From the NCBI GenBank assembly GCA_020137815.1, contig CM035359.1:2850081-2914080 (forward strand): 64,000 bases of DNA. Reading direction: 5' to 3'. Positions within the stretch are counted from its first letter, which is position 1. Each line of letters opens with the position of its first letter. The notes beneath the pieces were generated by a model that ran no database searches, was not told the origin of the DNA, and was given only the letters and a program-made list of their open reading frames with translations. The translations under genes were made by a program, and so were the position numbers. The stretch is from Hormiphora californensis (taxonomy: Eukaryota > Ctenophora > Tentaculata > Cydippida > Pleurobrachiidae). Below, one piece after another: positions 24,201 to 63,510 of this stretch.

Positions 24201-26941
24201 ACATACTTTACCATATTACAGGTAGAGGTTGATCCTCGCCGAATTGGCCTTACCAAAAATGTCGATGTTGGCATTTGTGGAGATGTGAAACTCGCTACCG
24301 AGGAACTCACCACCCAACTGAAGGATGGTGGTTTTGCATGTATGGAAACCGTGGGAGAGCGACTTGAAACCCTTTCCAAGGTGAGATACAAGTGGGCCAG
24401 GGATGTTGATGTGCGGTTATCCGTTGTGTGCAGCATAACGATTTATTACAATTGTATCTCATGCTGCTATAACTCATGCCCTCATCTTGTCAGTTTGTTG
24501 AATTTGCTAGTTTTGTGTTGGCGTTATACACAGACCTGATCCTATACCTTAAATCTATCTACTACCTCCCTAACTTCTTCTATACCTCCCATCTAACTTC
24601 TTCCCAATCTCCTTTTTCATTTCTTTTCTTTTTCTGTCAATTTTTACTGTTTCCGAAGTCTATCTAATCCAAAATCCCTTTCTAGAATTATACTTTCTAA
24701 TTTCTGCTGTTCTCCCATTCTTTTTCCATCCACTCCCTCAATTATCCTCTGATCTATTGTTTTAAATCTTCTTCCCTCCCTCCCAATATCTTTCATCATA
24801 CCTCTGAACTCTCGTCTCTCTTCCTTCTATCATTCGAACTCCTTCCTTGCCCCACTCCGCTCCAGTATTCTAATCTCTAAGATTAAAATATTTTCGGATT
24901 TTCCTATCCAACCTTTTTATACTTTCCTTTTCTTCTTGAAACCCATATTTTTTTTCAAAAAGATAAACCCTACTCAACTGCTACCACCGTCAAAGAAACA
25001 CGGTTTCAAAACCTGTTCTACTATCTCCAAAAGCCAAAGATCAAAACTCCCCCCATTCAAACGGGGCCTGGAATTTCTCGGAACCGATAAAACCCACGGA
25101 TTCAAAGATTTTCATCCTCTCTCTTTCTTTCCATCCTCTCTCTGTGTTTTTCGCCGACACACTCCTCTCTCATCCTCTCTGTTCGTTATCTCTCTCTCTC
25201 TCCCATATCGCACGGTGTTGTCTACCTTTATATGCTACAGGTGTTAGGTGTTCCAGATGGTCGGGCGGTGTCAACAACCAGTATCCTGAGTAGCCGGTCC
25301 TGAGCCCGTATTCTACGGTATTTATTCCCGATGGTATCTACTTAATTAAAAGCTTTAATAATATCAAGCTTTTTACAAAATCTTTGAATAAATTTCACCC
25401 ATGTACACAAGATATACTCATTCACGAGCCCCTGGGAGAAGCTGCGGGAAGGAGGGGGAACTAGCTCGTCCAAAACAGAAACAATCTCTCTCTCTAACAG
25501 TGCTCCTAAGAAGGGGATTTGTGGGGGATGGCAATACCGGGTTGGTTCACTGGTGGTGGTGTAGTTACACCTCTTTGCTCACGTACTCCGTTTCAGAGAC
25601 GAATCACGTGGACTTCAAACCTGGATGCCATGACAAATGCCCATGTCGGCAGCTCCACCCCAGATCGGGTGAGGCCGAGACAGGCCCTCAGGGAGCTGGA
25701 GCTTGCCATGGAGAGGGATAGCATTGTCAGCACTGATATTGGAAATATCTGTAGCGTTGCCAATAGTTACCTCAAATTCAGGTAAGCATTTCCATTTTTT
25801 CAGATCTAGATTTGTTTATCCCCTCTTAGCATATAACCGCGACCGATTGACCATCATCATTTGCTGCATCATTCCGCCCTCTCCAATCTTCTAACACTAA
25901 CCCTGACTATTCTTCCAGCCACGTCGGTCCCAGTATGTTGGCAGCGATGACCTTTGGTAACTGCGGTTACTCTCTACCTGCTGTAATGGGAGCCAAAACA
26001 GCAGCGCCCCACCGAAACTGTGTCAGCTACTCTGGAGATGGTGCATGGGGCATGCAGCTCAATGAGGTATGTATAATAGTTCTTACTATGCGGGGAGGGA
26101 GTAGTACTTTTCTCAATGAGGTTCTTATCATATTTGACTGGGGCCGGGGTAAGAAGGGGGTGCATCATATCGTATCTCATATCCTTCCTCCACTGAATAA
26201 GCTCACCCCGTCCCCTCCCTCCCCCTCAGATCATGACGTGTATCCGTGAAGAGATCCCTGTGACAGCTGTTGTCTTCAACAATGGACAGTGGGGAGCCGA
26301 GAAGAAAAATCAGGTACAATAATTTCATACGGCTGTCAGACCATGGTGTGTCAGCTCTCGTGCACTTTTAGAACTCGGGATCCATGCGTTGTGGTACAGC
26401 TCGTGCTATAAGTAACGATGTGGAAGAATGGGGCCGTGGTGTAATTAATAATTACTAATAATAATTACTAATTATCCATCCCTTCACGTGCAGGTGCTCT
26501 GGTTTGGTGATCGTTACATCGGGTCCCAGCTGAAGAACCCCTGGAGCTATGCAGAGATTGCCCGATCAATGGCTGCTGAAGGAATCACCTGCACCCACGT
26601 AGATCAGGTATAGATACACCAGTGATCTGGGTTGTCACCATGGCAACTTAGTCACCATGGCAACCCGGAACCCCCCCATGGCAATTTAGAATTGGATCTC
26701 GCTCACATAATATGTCCATGTCACCGATCTCCTCTCCCCTCACTAGGTTGGCGATGCTCTCCGAACTGCCAGTCAGAACCAGAGGGATGGAAAAACCACC
26801 GTTATTGAGATCATGGTTACCAAAGAACTGGGGGACCCCTTCAGACGGGACGCCATGAAGCTACCTTTCCGACATTTGGAGAAATTCCATAGCACCATTC
26901 AGACCTCAGAGAGCGAGTCGGGCCAGCCCACAGACTTGTGA
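21208..26941 (+). CDS. xsc: Sulfoacetaldehyde acetyltransferase (Xsc-type ThDP enzyme), probably mitochondrial
   Basis: Fourteen exons: 21208-21309, 21404-21578, 21709-21798, 22803-22939, 23099-23234, 23364-23474, 23670-23844, 23943-24045, 24222-24380, 25597-25781, 25919-26066, 26230-26313, 26494-26607, 26747-26941. They give 637 residues in continuous phase. Bacterial Xsc is about 590 residues; the excess is an N-terminal extension ([20 protein letters not shown]) resembling a mitochondrial presequence. The ThDP fold is complete: [15 protein letters not shown] with catalytic Glu96, and the cofactor motif GDG (497-499) to NN (524-525). Xsc-specific stretches include [26 protein letters not shown] and GAWGMQLNE followed by [14 protein letters not shown]. 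Other ThDP families (acetolactate synthase, oxalyl-CoA decarboxylase) lack these. The known bacterial reaction is sulfoacetaldehyde + phosphate to acetyl phosphate + sulfite (EC 2.3.3.15). Intron 3 holds an 870-bp foldback; intron 9 is 1.2 kb and pyrimidine-rich. Family assignment is firm, activity in this animal inferred. Confidence 0.93.
21823..22691. mobile_element. Foldback element in Xsc intron 3
   Basis: Two arms of roughly 400 bp face each other. The left starts GTTGGGCATAAAAAATGTCC and the right ends with its reverse complement. They match almost base for base inward to about 22160/22350, with a short unique centre. No transposase frame. The target duplication is not clear, so the superfamily is undetermined. 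It does not disturb the flanking splice sites. Confidence 0.85.
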
Positions 26942-28026
26942 GGCGGCACAATATGAAGATAGGATAGGGTAGGGTAATGATGATAAAGACTTAAAATGAG
27001 ATGTGTCCGAGCTGAGATAAAAGACTCTTATGATATATACGGGAAGGCCAACTGGTTGAGATTTTAAGACAGAATATTTAGCAGAAAAAGACTGCGTAAT
27101 GATATAATAAGGATTAGGGCCGTCTTCCGAGAAGAATTGTTTTATTGTTTGTCAGAATGTTTGTCAGAATGTTTGAGTCGGTTTAAGACTTGTGTCTCCC
27201 TGAAAAAGATGCAAAACCAAAAAGACATTGCTACTGTGTGTGCTGTTAGTTTGTGTCAGGTGGGGTATGATCCCAATTCTTTTACTTGAAATATATACGA
27301 TGATATTATGTTATTGACAAAATATACAGCTTGTTTTCATTTGATGTTTCATGGAATAACACTCCTTGAAAAATCTGCCCTTCATTTTACCCCCTCCCCT
27401 CCCTCACCCCTTCATTCTTCAACCCCCTACCTAAGTCCCCCTCTAAACCCCCCTCCCGAACCCGGATGTGTCAGCTTGTCACACAGAGAATACACAGCTA
27501 GTCGCTTCTTACACACAGTTAGAGAGTGCTCTATGTTTTTATCGATATCCCATATCTTATTAAGCCACTAGCCAGTTCCTTAGTCCTAGTTTGCTAACTT
27601 TAGGTGCTTTTGTAAATACAGATCCTACTTGGCTTGCACACTACATGTTCATTTTGCTACCAAGGATACCTTCAGCCTTGTTCACACATATTCATCAAAC
27701 GCACCTTTGTGCAGCTGTTTTTTCACAAAATTCTGTGTGATCGATTCGTTATCATCTAGCTGATGTGTTGGTATTAGTTTCCATATATCATTTGGTCATC
27801 ATTTTTCAGTAGGCCACGTATATTCGTTCCAAGCGTACCTTGTTGAGTAAGAGGACTCAACGTCCCACCTGAGCAAGCGGCCGGTCTGAAAACATTTTTC
27901 GACCTCAGTTTTGTTGTGTTTGATTAGGCTTGAATGCAGCGTTTTAACATGTCTATCTACAATATTTCACTTCTCCCCATATATATTTTCAGTAGTGAGC
28001 CGGTCCTTTCCAAGCCCTCTCCCAAG
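26942..28026. other. 3' flank of Xsc and 5' flank of the coiled-coil gene
   Basis: About 1.1 kb without a supported exon. It includes likely Xsc 3' UTR, a C-rich stretch (27385-27465) and a hairpin half-site (GTTGAGTAAGAGGACTCAAC) near 27842. A possible acceptor just before 28000 means an upstream non-coding exon of the next gene is possible. Confidence 0.4.
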
Positions 28027-49344
<21,318 letters not shown>

Positions 49345-49494
49345 AGAGAAAGTAAATAAACTTTAATTTTGGGTTGTGTAAAGATTAATAATATTATGTA
49401 TATACTCATACATCTTTGTTTACATATACTTCATCATATATAGCAAATAACCGAGTTTTTTCAACAACAATTGTCCAACAAAAAAACGTGTTTA

Positions 49495-52400
49495 TTAAGT
49501 CATCATAAGGCTGTCCTGGTCAAAAAATTCTTCAATCTGGTCCTCAGAGAGTCCAACTTTCTCCAGGACCCCTCGGAAGGTCCGTTCGTCAATTGCATCA
49601 CCTTTGGTTTCCTGAAAAGAGGTTGGTGTTCGGTTCGGGGCGATTGTCAGCGCAGGTCGCCATTCGAATATGGAAACAAAGCTACTGAAATGCTGTACTT
49701 TTAACAGATGCGCGCACTTGCGCGTACCTGTCGTTCGAAGAGAAACGGTCTCTCATCAATTTTGGCCTTCATTCGATCCAACTGTATTTTGTACTCCAAC
49801 TCCTTTGCTTTTTGCACCTCGCTGTAACAAAATAATGGAATTTGAAATCAACTTTATCGTTAGATGTCATGGCAAGAAATCTAAAGTGAGCTGACAGTAT
49901 TCAAAACAGGAAACTCTTACATTTTCTGTCGCAGTTGGTCTGATTTGGAGTTGGATGGGGGAGTTTTTCCCTGTCTCGCTGCCATCTCCTTACGTAGATC
50001 CATCGTTCTCATCCTCGTTACCAGTTCCTTTTCTCTCTCCTTCTCCTCTTTCTCCTTCTCCTATTATAGGAGGAATATAATACATGTTACTAAACGTCTA
50101 AACGTTAAAACTAGGAAAAACAATCCAAACGAACACACAAACAGATTTGTTCAGTGTTCCTGTTAGCTGTTTAAACAGAAACAAATCTCGATATATTGCT
50201 AACCTGTTGTAGCCTCTGTTTTGTAAGAGAATCCCGTAGTGTACTGCTAACTGTTGGACGACTCTCAGCAACAAGCTCGGGGTACACTCCTGTAGGGGGG
50301 AGGGGGACATTTGGAGCTGGTAGTTGTATTTGAGTGCGGGAGGGAACTCTAAAATTTTAAATTATAATATTTAATTTCATAATTAATTAAAAATTTAATT
50401 AAATAACAAAATGTCTCCAACCTGTATAATGAAATTGTTTCATTTCACTCCTAACTCTCTCCCCCTCAGCCCCATTCTCCATGGCCTTCAGGGCTTGTTC
50501 CCTCTTCTTACATTCTGCAAGCAACTCAGTTCGCAGTGCAAATGGTTCCACAATGGTCGTGGGTTTGGTGATCTGTCTCCTGATTAGCGCTTCTTCCTCT
50601 TGTTTGTGCTGACATAAGGGGGGGGGGGGGGGGGGGTTAGGTCTAGGATGGGTTTGGGGGGGGGTTAGGATGGGGGGATTTGGGGTTAGGATGGGAGGAT
50701 TCGGGGTTAGGATGGGGGATTTGGGGTTAGGATGGGGGGATTCGGGGTTAGGATGGGTTTAGGGGAGTTGGTGTTAGGATGGGGTTAGGTTAGGAGAGGC
50801 GGAGTTAGATCAGCCGAGCAGTAACATTTGTTAACTGTGTCTCATCCAGCTCTGGATGTTGAATTTATCAGATCTTGTCAAGGCAGGTGTAACACATCAA
50901 GAGATGTCGAAATTTGAGAGCCGGGATGAAGATCACTCGCTTGCTATAATTGGTCCTCGCCCCTAAGCAAAATATATTTTGCTTAGGGGCAATTATAGCA
51001 AGCGAGATACATATAAAACCTATACTTCCCAGTTCCCAGTTCCCACATAAGTATACTGAGAAACATTTAATTATCCCTAAAAGGCTCCACATACATGTAC
51101 ATCTCTCACTTCTAGGAGAGAGGGTCCCCCATGATAGTATACTTGGGAATACGAAGCCTATGAATAAAGTGGAACATATTTCATAGTATGCCTCCCCCAC
51201 CAAGACCATTAGACAAACCCAATTCTCATCAAATTTCCAACTTGAAGTTGTTTCATAGACTCTCGATTTGGCAAAAATACACTGCTCATTACAAATCACC
51301 AGTAGATAAAGATCAGAAAGAGTTTTATCTTACCAGAAGCTCAAAGTCAGGTATAAAATTTCTAATAACGGGGTTGAATGTGTGTTCCTCCGTCAAATGT
51401 GCCCTCTTTTCACGTTTCTCCTGCGCTGCTCTCCTAATCTTACCATCTGAAGTTAATTAATTAATTAATTAATGAGTCATTATACTAATTAGAATTTACT
51501 GGTAATTTCACATGCAGAAGCTTTACTCAAACTGTATTCAGTCAAACCTCGATTCACCAGACTACTCGGGGTTTGTACGCTAAATCGAGGTCCGGTAAAT
51601 GGAGATTTGACTGCATTTAACAAACAAAGTACGAACCAGTGTAGTGTAAACTATGTCTTTTCATAGAGCTGGGTAGATCACTTTTTGCCAAGAGCTGTTC
51701 AGATCTCATTTTCATCCTAATTTCCCTGTACGCCTCTTCCTCTCTCATCTTTTCTTCAACTTCGCCACTGTAAAATGTAGGGTATTAATGATCTAATTCA
51801 TTAATGATCAAATTTATTGCTAGTTTAGCGACCAAGTGGTTTACCAAGAGAGTACCAATAAAGCTCCTAACTGTTCAAAAGAGATCTATACAAGTATTAA
51901 ACTCGTAATAAGACTAAGATTTACCACAGAAAACTCACTCAAACAGATGGTAAGGAAAGGGTCGGGCTGAGAATCTCTGTGGTTGAGGTGCCGCGGTTGC
52001 CTGCTGTTTCCTCTCTCCATCTCCATCGAGTGCTGACAATGATCTACTTCTTTTGATAGCTGCTCTCTCGTCAAAAGAGAAGGGTTTTTGTAGAGCTTTC
52101 GTTAGAGTTTTCCGGTCCGATTTGACTCGTTCTCTTCTCGCGTCCTGGAAAAAAAAATGAAAGTGCAGTACGACCACGATTTACCGGGAGGATAAACTTC
52201 CCCCAGGAAATTAACGGTATTTGACCCCGATTTACCGAGCAAAACCCGAGCATCCTGGTAACTCGGGGTCCAACTGTAACTCTTAGAAGACTACAGAGCG
52301 AAGGAGCAAGATAAAAGGGCGTTATTAAAAAGGGATGGTTGATATAGGTGTGTTATAAATAACCCTGTTACTGTACAGCTGCTCTGTAAGGTATAAATGA

Positions 52401-54319
52401 TATAAAATGAAACCTATAAATACCCTCCCTCCATCAATATGCAAGATTTTACACCTTGATCTAAAAATACAAAATAAATCAAGTAAAAACCTTGATTCGC
52501 TTGACATTGTGTCCGTGCTCGAATAAAAAGAAAGTATGAACAATTCAATAAAAACCTGTCGTTTTTGTAGACTGTGCAGGCGATTTTCAAAGGTAGAAGG
52601 AGGTATTGGGGATGCTTTAAACTGTTTTTTACACTCAGCTTCTTCTACCATTTCCCGCTCTAATTTCTTCATTTCCGCCTCTATCTGTGGAAAATGATTG
52701 TATTTCAACACCATGTAAAGTGTGAATAAAGTTTCAAAAAATATTTGAATTGTTAGCTCTAAGCACCTGGTTTTTAGTCTTGGTTGGTTTCTTTAACTCA
52801 TCTCGCAGTGTCATAAAGAACGGATCGGGTACAGTTACCCGTGGCCTCCGAGGTCGAGCTCGTTTAGGTGGGGCAGAATACGATTTGTGGGTTACTTTTT
52901 GTGGTTCCCGGGGGGCGTATTTATCAATGGTGAAATCTTTCCACATGTCAGATACAGTGGTGTTCTGAGATGACTGAAATGTGTGGAAATTATGTTATGG
53001 TGGCAAAGATTAGTAAAACCGATAAAATCAAACATACTGCCTCACTCCTAGCTTCACTGTTTGCTTTGTAGAGTAATTTGCAGCCAGTTTTATTGAAACT
53101 TACAAGACGAGGAATATCACATGTGGAGTTGAGAGAGTAATCAGGCACACAGTCCGCCAGAGTGGTCTGATCTGCAGCTGCTGATGTTGCATTGTTCTCT
53201 GTCGCAGTTGATGCTCCCCCAATGGTCGTGTTTCCCTCGACATACTCCCTATCGATTGACAAGTTTAGTCGGAATATCGAATGTATCTTTAGATGGGGGG
53301 GGGGGGGACATGTTAATTTTGTTAACTTTGTTAATATTAACATCGAGAAAACAGGTGATTTATTAACAAAATTAACAAAAAGTTAACAAACGTTAACAAA
53401 TGCCATTTATGCCATCTAAATCCCCTTTAGTATTAGCACGTATTTTTAGTATTTAACACTTGTTCTGCGAGCAAAGTTGTTCATTCTGTACGATTTACAT
53501 ACCCCTACTACCTCTACTACGGCTTTTCTACAGCGATTTATTCCATTTTGTTAATGTTAATAAATACTAGCCAAACTAAACCGCAATTGAAGTCAAATGA
53601 GCCTAATCCACATTTTCGCACCCTAAAAACTAAATAAGACTCATGAATTTACCTTAAAACGAAAAATATCCCAAAAATCTATTTTTCTAAAAAAACACAA
53701 GGATTTGTAGCGAAGCAAATTTTCAATCCTTGACCAAAAAATTGATTTTGGGAAAATTTTATTTCTTTTTTCAACAGAAACGTTGTACATCATCTTATTA
53801 AGTTCAAAGAATCGATTACTAATTTAAAAATTACGTTTAAGTGAGATTTTATACGCTAAATTGAAATATTTGTAACTTTTGGAATTTTATCGATTTTGAG
53901 CCAAAAAACCTGTATGTCGGACTTTGGTTATCGGAAAAGGCCTTGTTTGGGTATATATGTGTTAGATAATTCATTAAACTATAAAATTAAACCAGTTAAA
54001 GTCGTATTATCAACCAATAAGAACAGTCTTTTAGCATTTGTTAATTTTGTTAATTTTGTTAATTAACGTTAATTAACAAAATCGAAAAAAGAGGTGATTT
54101 ATTAACAATTAACATGTCCCCCCCCCCCTTTAGATTCAAATTAAAGTTCTTCTAGGTGAAAAATGAAATTGGTACTCACCTGAAAGACACGGATGATTTG
54201 GGAGCTATAAAACTCTCATACAGGTCCTTGTATAGTTCGACTGTTTTGCTTTGGCGAGTTCTCAGCTCGGTAATTCTCTCCAAACTGCTCACGTTTGTCA
54301 TATCAATGTCAGATGCCAT
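49495..54319 (-). CDS. FAM161: FAM161-family centrosomal/ciliary protein
   Basis: Twelve minus-strand exons: 54180-54319, 53038-53248, 52767-52973, 52556-52684, 51939-52144, 51652-51767, 51334-51446, 50422-50608, 50204-50346, 49921-50060, 49728-49821, 49495-49611. They give 600 residues in continuous phase. The order of motifs is that of FAM161A/B: TVPDPFFMTLRDE; AECKKQFKASPIPPSTFENR; KPFSFDERAAIKR; FSARPFPYHLF; YREIRMKMRSEQLL; FNPVIRNFIPDFE; IDERPFLFERQ. FAM161A binds microtubules and sits at the basal body and ciliary axoneme in vertebrates; its loss causes retinal degeneration. Met at 54319 (MASDIDMTN) is preferred; an in-frame Met lies at 54376. Intron 1 holds an intact transposon (53295-54127). 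It faces TMEM192 head to head and the coiled-coil gene tail to tail. A vs B paralogy cannot be decided. Confidence 0.92.
50615..50800. repeat. G-rich minisatellite in FAM161 intron
   Basis: A long G run, then tandem GGGGTTAGGATGGGGGATT-type units of about 22 bp. Confidence 0.9.
50937..51005. repeat. Long hairpin in FAM161 intron 7
   Basis: TCGCTTGCTATAATTG, six unpaired bases, then GCCCCTAAGCAAAATA directly abutting its reverse complement, and finally the reverse complement of the outer arm. Near-perfect apart from the bulge. Confidence 0.85.
51539..51613. mobile_element. Very short pogo-like MITE
   Basis: 75 bp, starting CAGTCAAACCTCGATTCACC and ending AATGGAGATTTGACTG. A diverged, internally deleted family member. 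Confidence 0.7.
52166..52276. mobile_element. pogo-like MITE, diverged copy
   Basis: CAGTACGACCACGATTTACC to ACTCGGGGTCCAACTG, flanked by TA on the right. It shares the internal GGAGGATAAACTTCCCC block with 14454-14625. Confidence 0.8.
53295..54127. mobile_element. GGGGGACATGTTAAT element, uninterrupted copy
   Basis: 833 bp, flanked by CTTTAGAT (53287-53294 and 54128-54135). G-run ends with ACATGTTAAT and an inverse. Subterminal sequence consists of GTTAAC/TTAACAAA words in both orientations. It is inverted relative to the interrupted copy at 38937-46987 and provides its pre-insertion sequence. No transposase frame; probably a non-autonomous hAT-like element. Confidence 0.87.
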
Positions 54320-55112
54320 TGTCACGCTTACTGGGGATGGTTTTTGCAATAAAAACTTTGTGACACGCCTAACCAACTAAAATGAACAAAACGACCTGTT
54401 GGCAAACGCTGCAGCTTGGGATAAGGCAGCGTTTTTCAAAACGACCAGAAGTCGATTAAAAACTTGAAAAAAAAGTGTCAAAAAAGTGAATCGCGATTTC
54501 AATTTTGAAAATTTAATAATTTGCGCCGCGCATTGATGAAATGGAGGGCGCGAAATTTATGCAGCGCAAAACAAAAATTTGAAACAATTTGAAACTTTCA
54601 AAAATTCCAAAATTTCTTGTTTTTTTTGTTCGGTTTTTCTTGTTCGTTTCTGTAAAAATGTTCATGGTTAAATAGCTCTGGCCTCTGCTCTCAAGGCCGC
54701 TTATGAACGCACAAAGTTATGTACGATACTCGTACTGAATTTATAATTATGTTCATCGAGAAGAGGTGTTTACAACTTTTGGGGCGGCCCAGGGTTGTGG
54801 GCATGGTCCCATAGCCGCCCCAGGGTCCAGAGTTGCTGGGCCGCGGGGCAACTCCACCCGCGATTCAATTCATTGGGTTTGGGATTTCTCGCGGTGGAGG
54901 GAGAGAGTTAGTTTCAGACATTGAAAACAACGAAAACGAAGAATTCTTCGTTTTCCTTGTTTTCAATGTCTGAAACTAACTCTCTCCCACCACCGCGAGA
55001 AATCCCAAACCCACTAAAAAGAAGAAACAATTTAGTAGTAAACACAAAGTTTCAGCAGCTGACCCTTTATGTCGTTCCACAATCACGGTCAATCAACCCT
55101 TTTTAGATAGAC
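54320..55112. promoter_or_regulatory. Divergent FAM161/TMEM192 spacer with a 140-bp palindrome
   Basis: The two genes start 793 bp apart on opposite strands, so this spacer should hold both promoters. At 54874-55013 lies a palindrome of 140 bp, centred exactly on GAATTC (54941-54946) with no spacer. Its arms run from TGGGTTTGGGATTTCTCGCG inward with only a few mismatches. The TMEM192 start is 100 bp beyond it. No TATA box was identified. The promoter role is inferred from gene layout; the palindrome itself is plain in the sequence. Confidence 0.7.
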
Positions 55113-62087
<6,975 letters not shown>

Positions 62088-63510
62088 AGTTCTTTTATCT
62101 ATACATGATCATCGAAACCTCTTATCTAAACATGGATACCTCGGAAGGATGGGATATTACTTGATACTTGATACTTATAATGTCGTGCTAGATTATTTGA
62201 ATGGTTCTAAGCACTGGTCGGTGAAGGCCGATAAAATGACACAATATAAAAAGTGGGATTTATAGTGTGTGTAATAAACCTGACAGACAGCTATTGATTT
62301 ATTGGTGCTATATAATATGTGTATTATGCCGCTGAGAGTGTGTCTGGCAGTGTCCCAGCTGTGTTATGACTGAGCTACACATGTAACACAAACAAGGGCT
62401 TGTTCAATATATATATAAACACTCTCTTACACTGTGTTATAGCTCAATTGATGTGTTTTGTTTGATATTACTCTACTATTATGTTTTTACATTTTGACAA
62501 TTTTGATTTAATTGATAAAAGGTGTTTTGGTAAAGCATGTGCCGTAATTATTTGGGCCCCCAATTTGCTGGGTGTCTTTACTGAGATTTTTCTCTTCCTA
62601 GTTTATATCTATCCTTTCATCCTTTTTATTCTTTTCTCTTTAATTTTACCTCATTTACCTTTTCTTCATATCTTCTACCCATGCCCCTTTAATTATTCAT
62701 CCCTCTCTTTCTACCCTCCTTTCTTTTTATTCCCCTTCTATTTCCCCTTTATTCTATACTTTAGCCCTACACTCTTTCTTATCTCCCTCTTACTTCCCTT
62801 CGCCTCCCCTTTTTTCTCTCTCAATCCCACTTTCTCCTCTTTCTTTCTCTCTCTTCTTCTCTCCCCAAATGTGTCTTCCTTACGCCCCTCCCAAATTTCC
62901 CCCCTTTTTCTCTTTCTTCCTTTTTCTCCTTCCTTTTTCTTTTTTTCTCTATCTCTTTCCTCTCCCCGAATCCCCTTTTTTCCCCACCTCTTGATGTCCC
63001 TCAATTCCGCAGCGTTTTGGGGTCTGACAACCGACGCACCTTATCTGACACTGACGGACCTTATCTGGACACTGGGGACCTTATCTGACACTGACGGACC
63101 TTATCTGACACTGACGGACCTTATCTGACATGACGGACCTTATCTGACACTGACGGACCTTATCTGACACTGACGGACCTTATCTGACACTGACGGACCT
63201 TATCTGACACTTGACGGACCTTATCTGACACTGACGGACCTTATCTGACACTGACGGACCTTATCTGACACTGACGGACCTTATCTGACACTGACGGACC
63301 TTATCTGACACTGACGGACCTTATCTGACACTGACGGACCTTATCTGACACTGGACGGACCTAACTGCTAGGTAAACACATACACTAGTTTTGTATTCAC
63401 ATTTTGGAAACTCTGAATTATAAGTTCCAAACAACTGTCAGCCACCCTCTCTATTATATCGATAATTGAACATCCCCTACATTTATTTTCCTATCTTTTG
63501 ATCCCACTAG
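62088..63510. other. Spacer between TMEM192 and the PP2C exons
   Basis: TMEM192 3' flank, a pyrimidine-rich stretch of about 400 bp (62590-63000) and a 20-bp minisatellite (63030-63365). The first exon of the PP2C gene should lie here, but none was identified with confidence. Confidence 0.5.
63030..63365. repeat. 20-bp tandem repeat CTGACACTGACGGACCTTAT
   Basis: About seventeen units, nearly identical, with occasional one-base losses or gains. Confidence 0.95.

Noticed and set aside
21208-26941. Xsc gene as bacterial contamination or an endosymbiont scaffold
   Set aside because: Thirteen spliceosomal introns, transposon-bearing introns and flanking animal genes exclude it.
62481-63128. 215-residue Phe/Leu/Pro/Ser frame
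   Set aside because: It is a translation of a pyrimidine-rich stretch followed by the 20-bp minisatellite, with no family signature.
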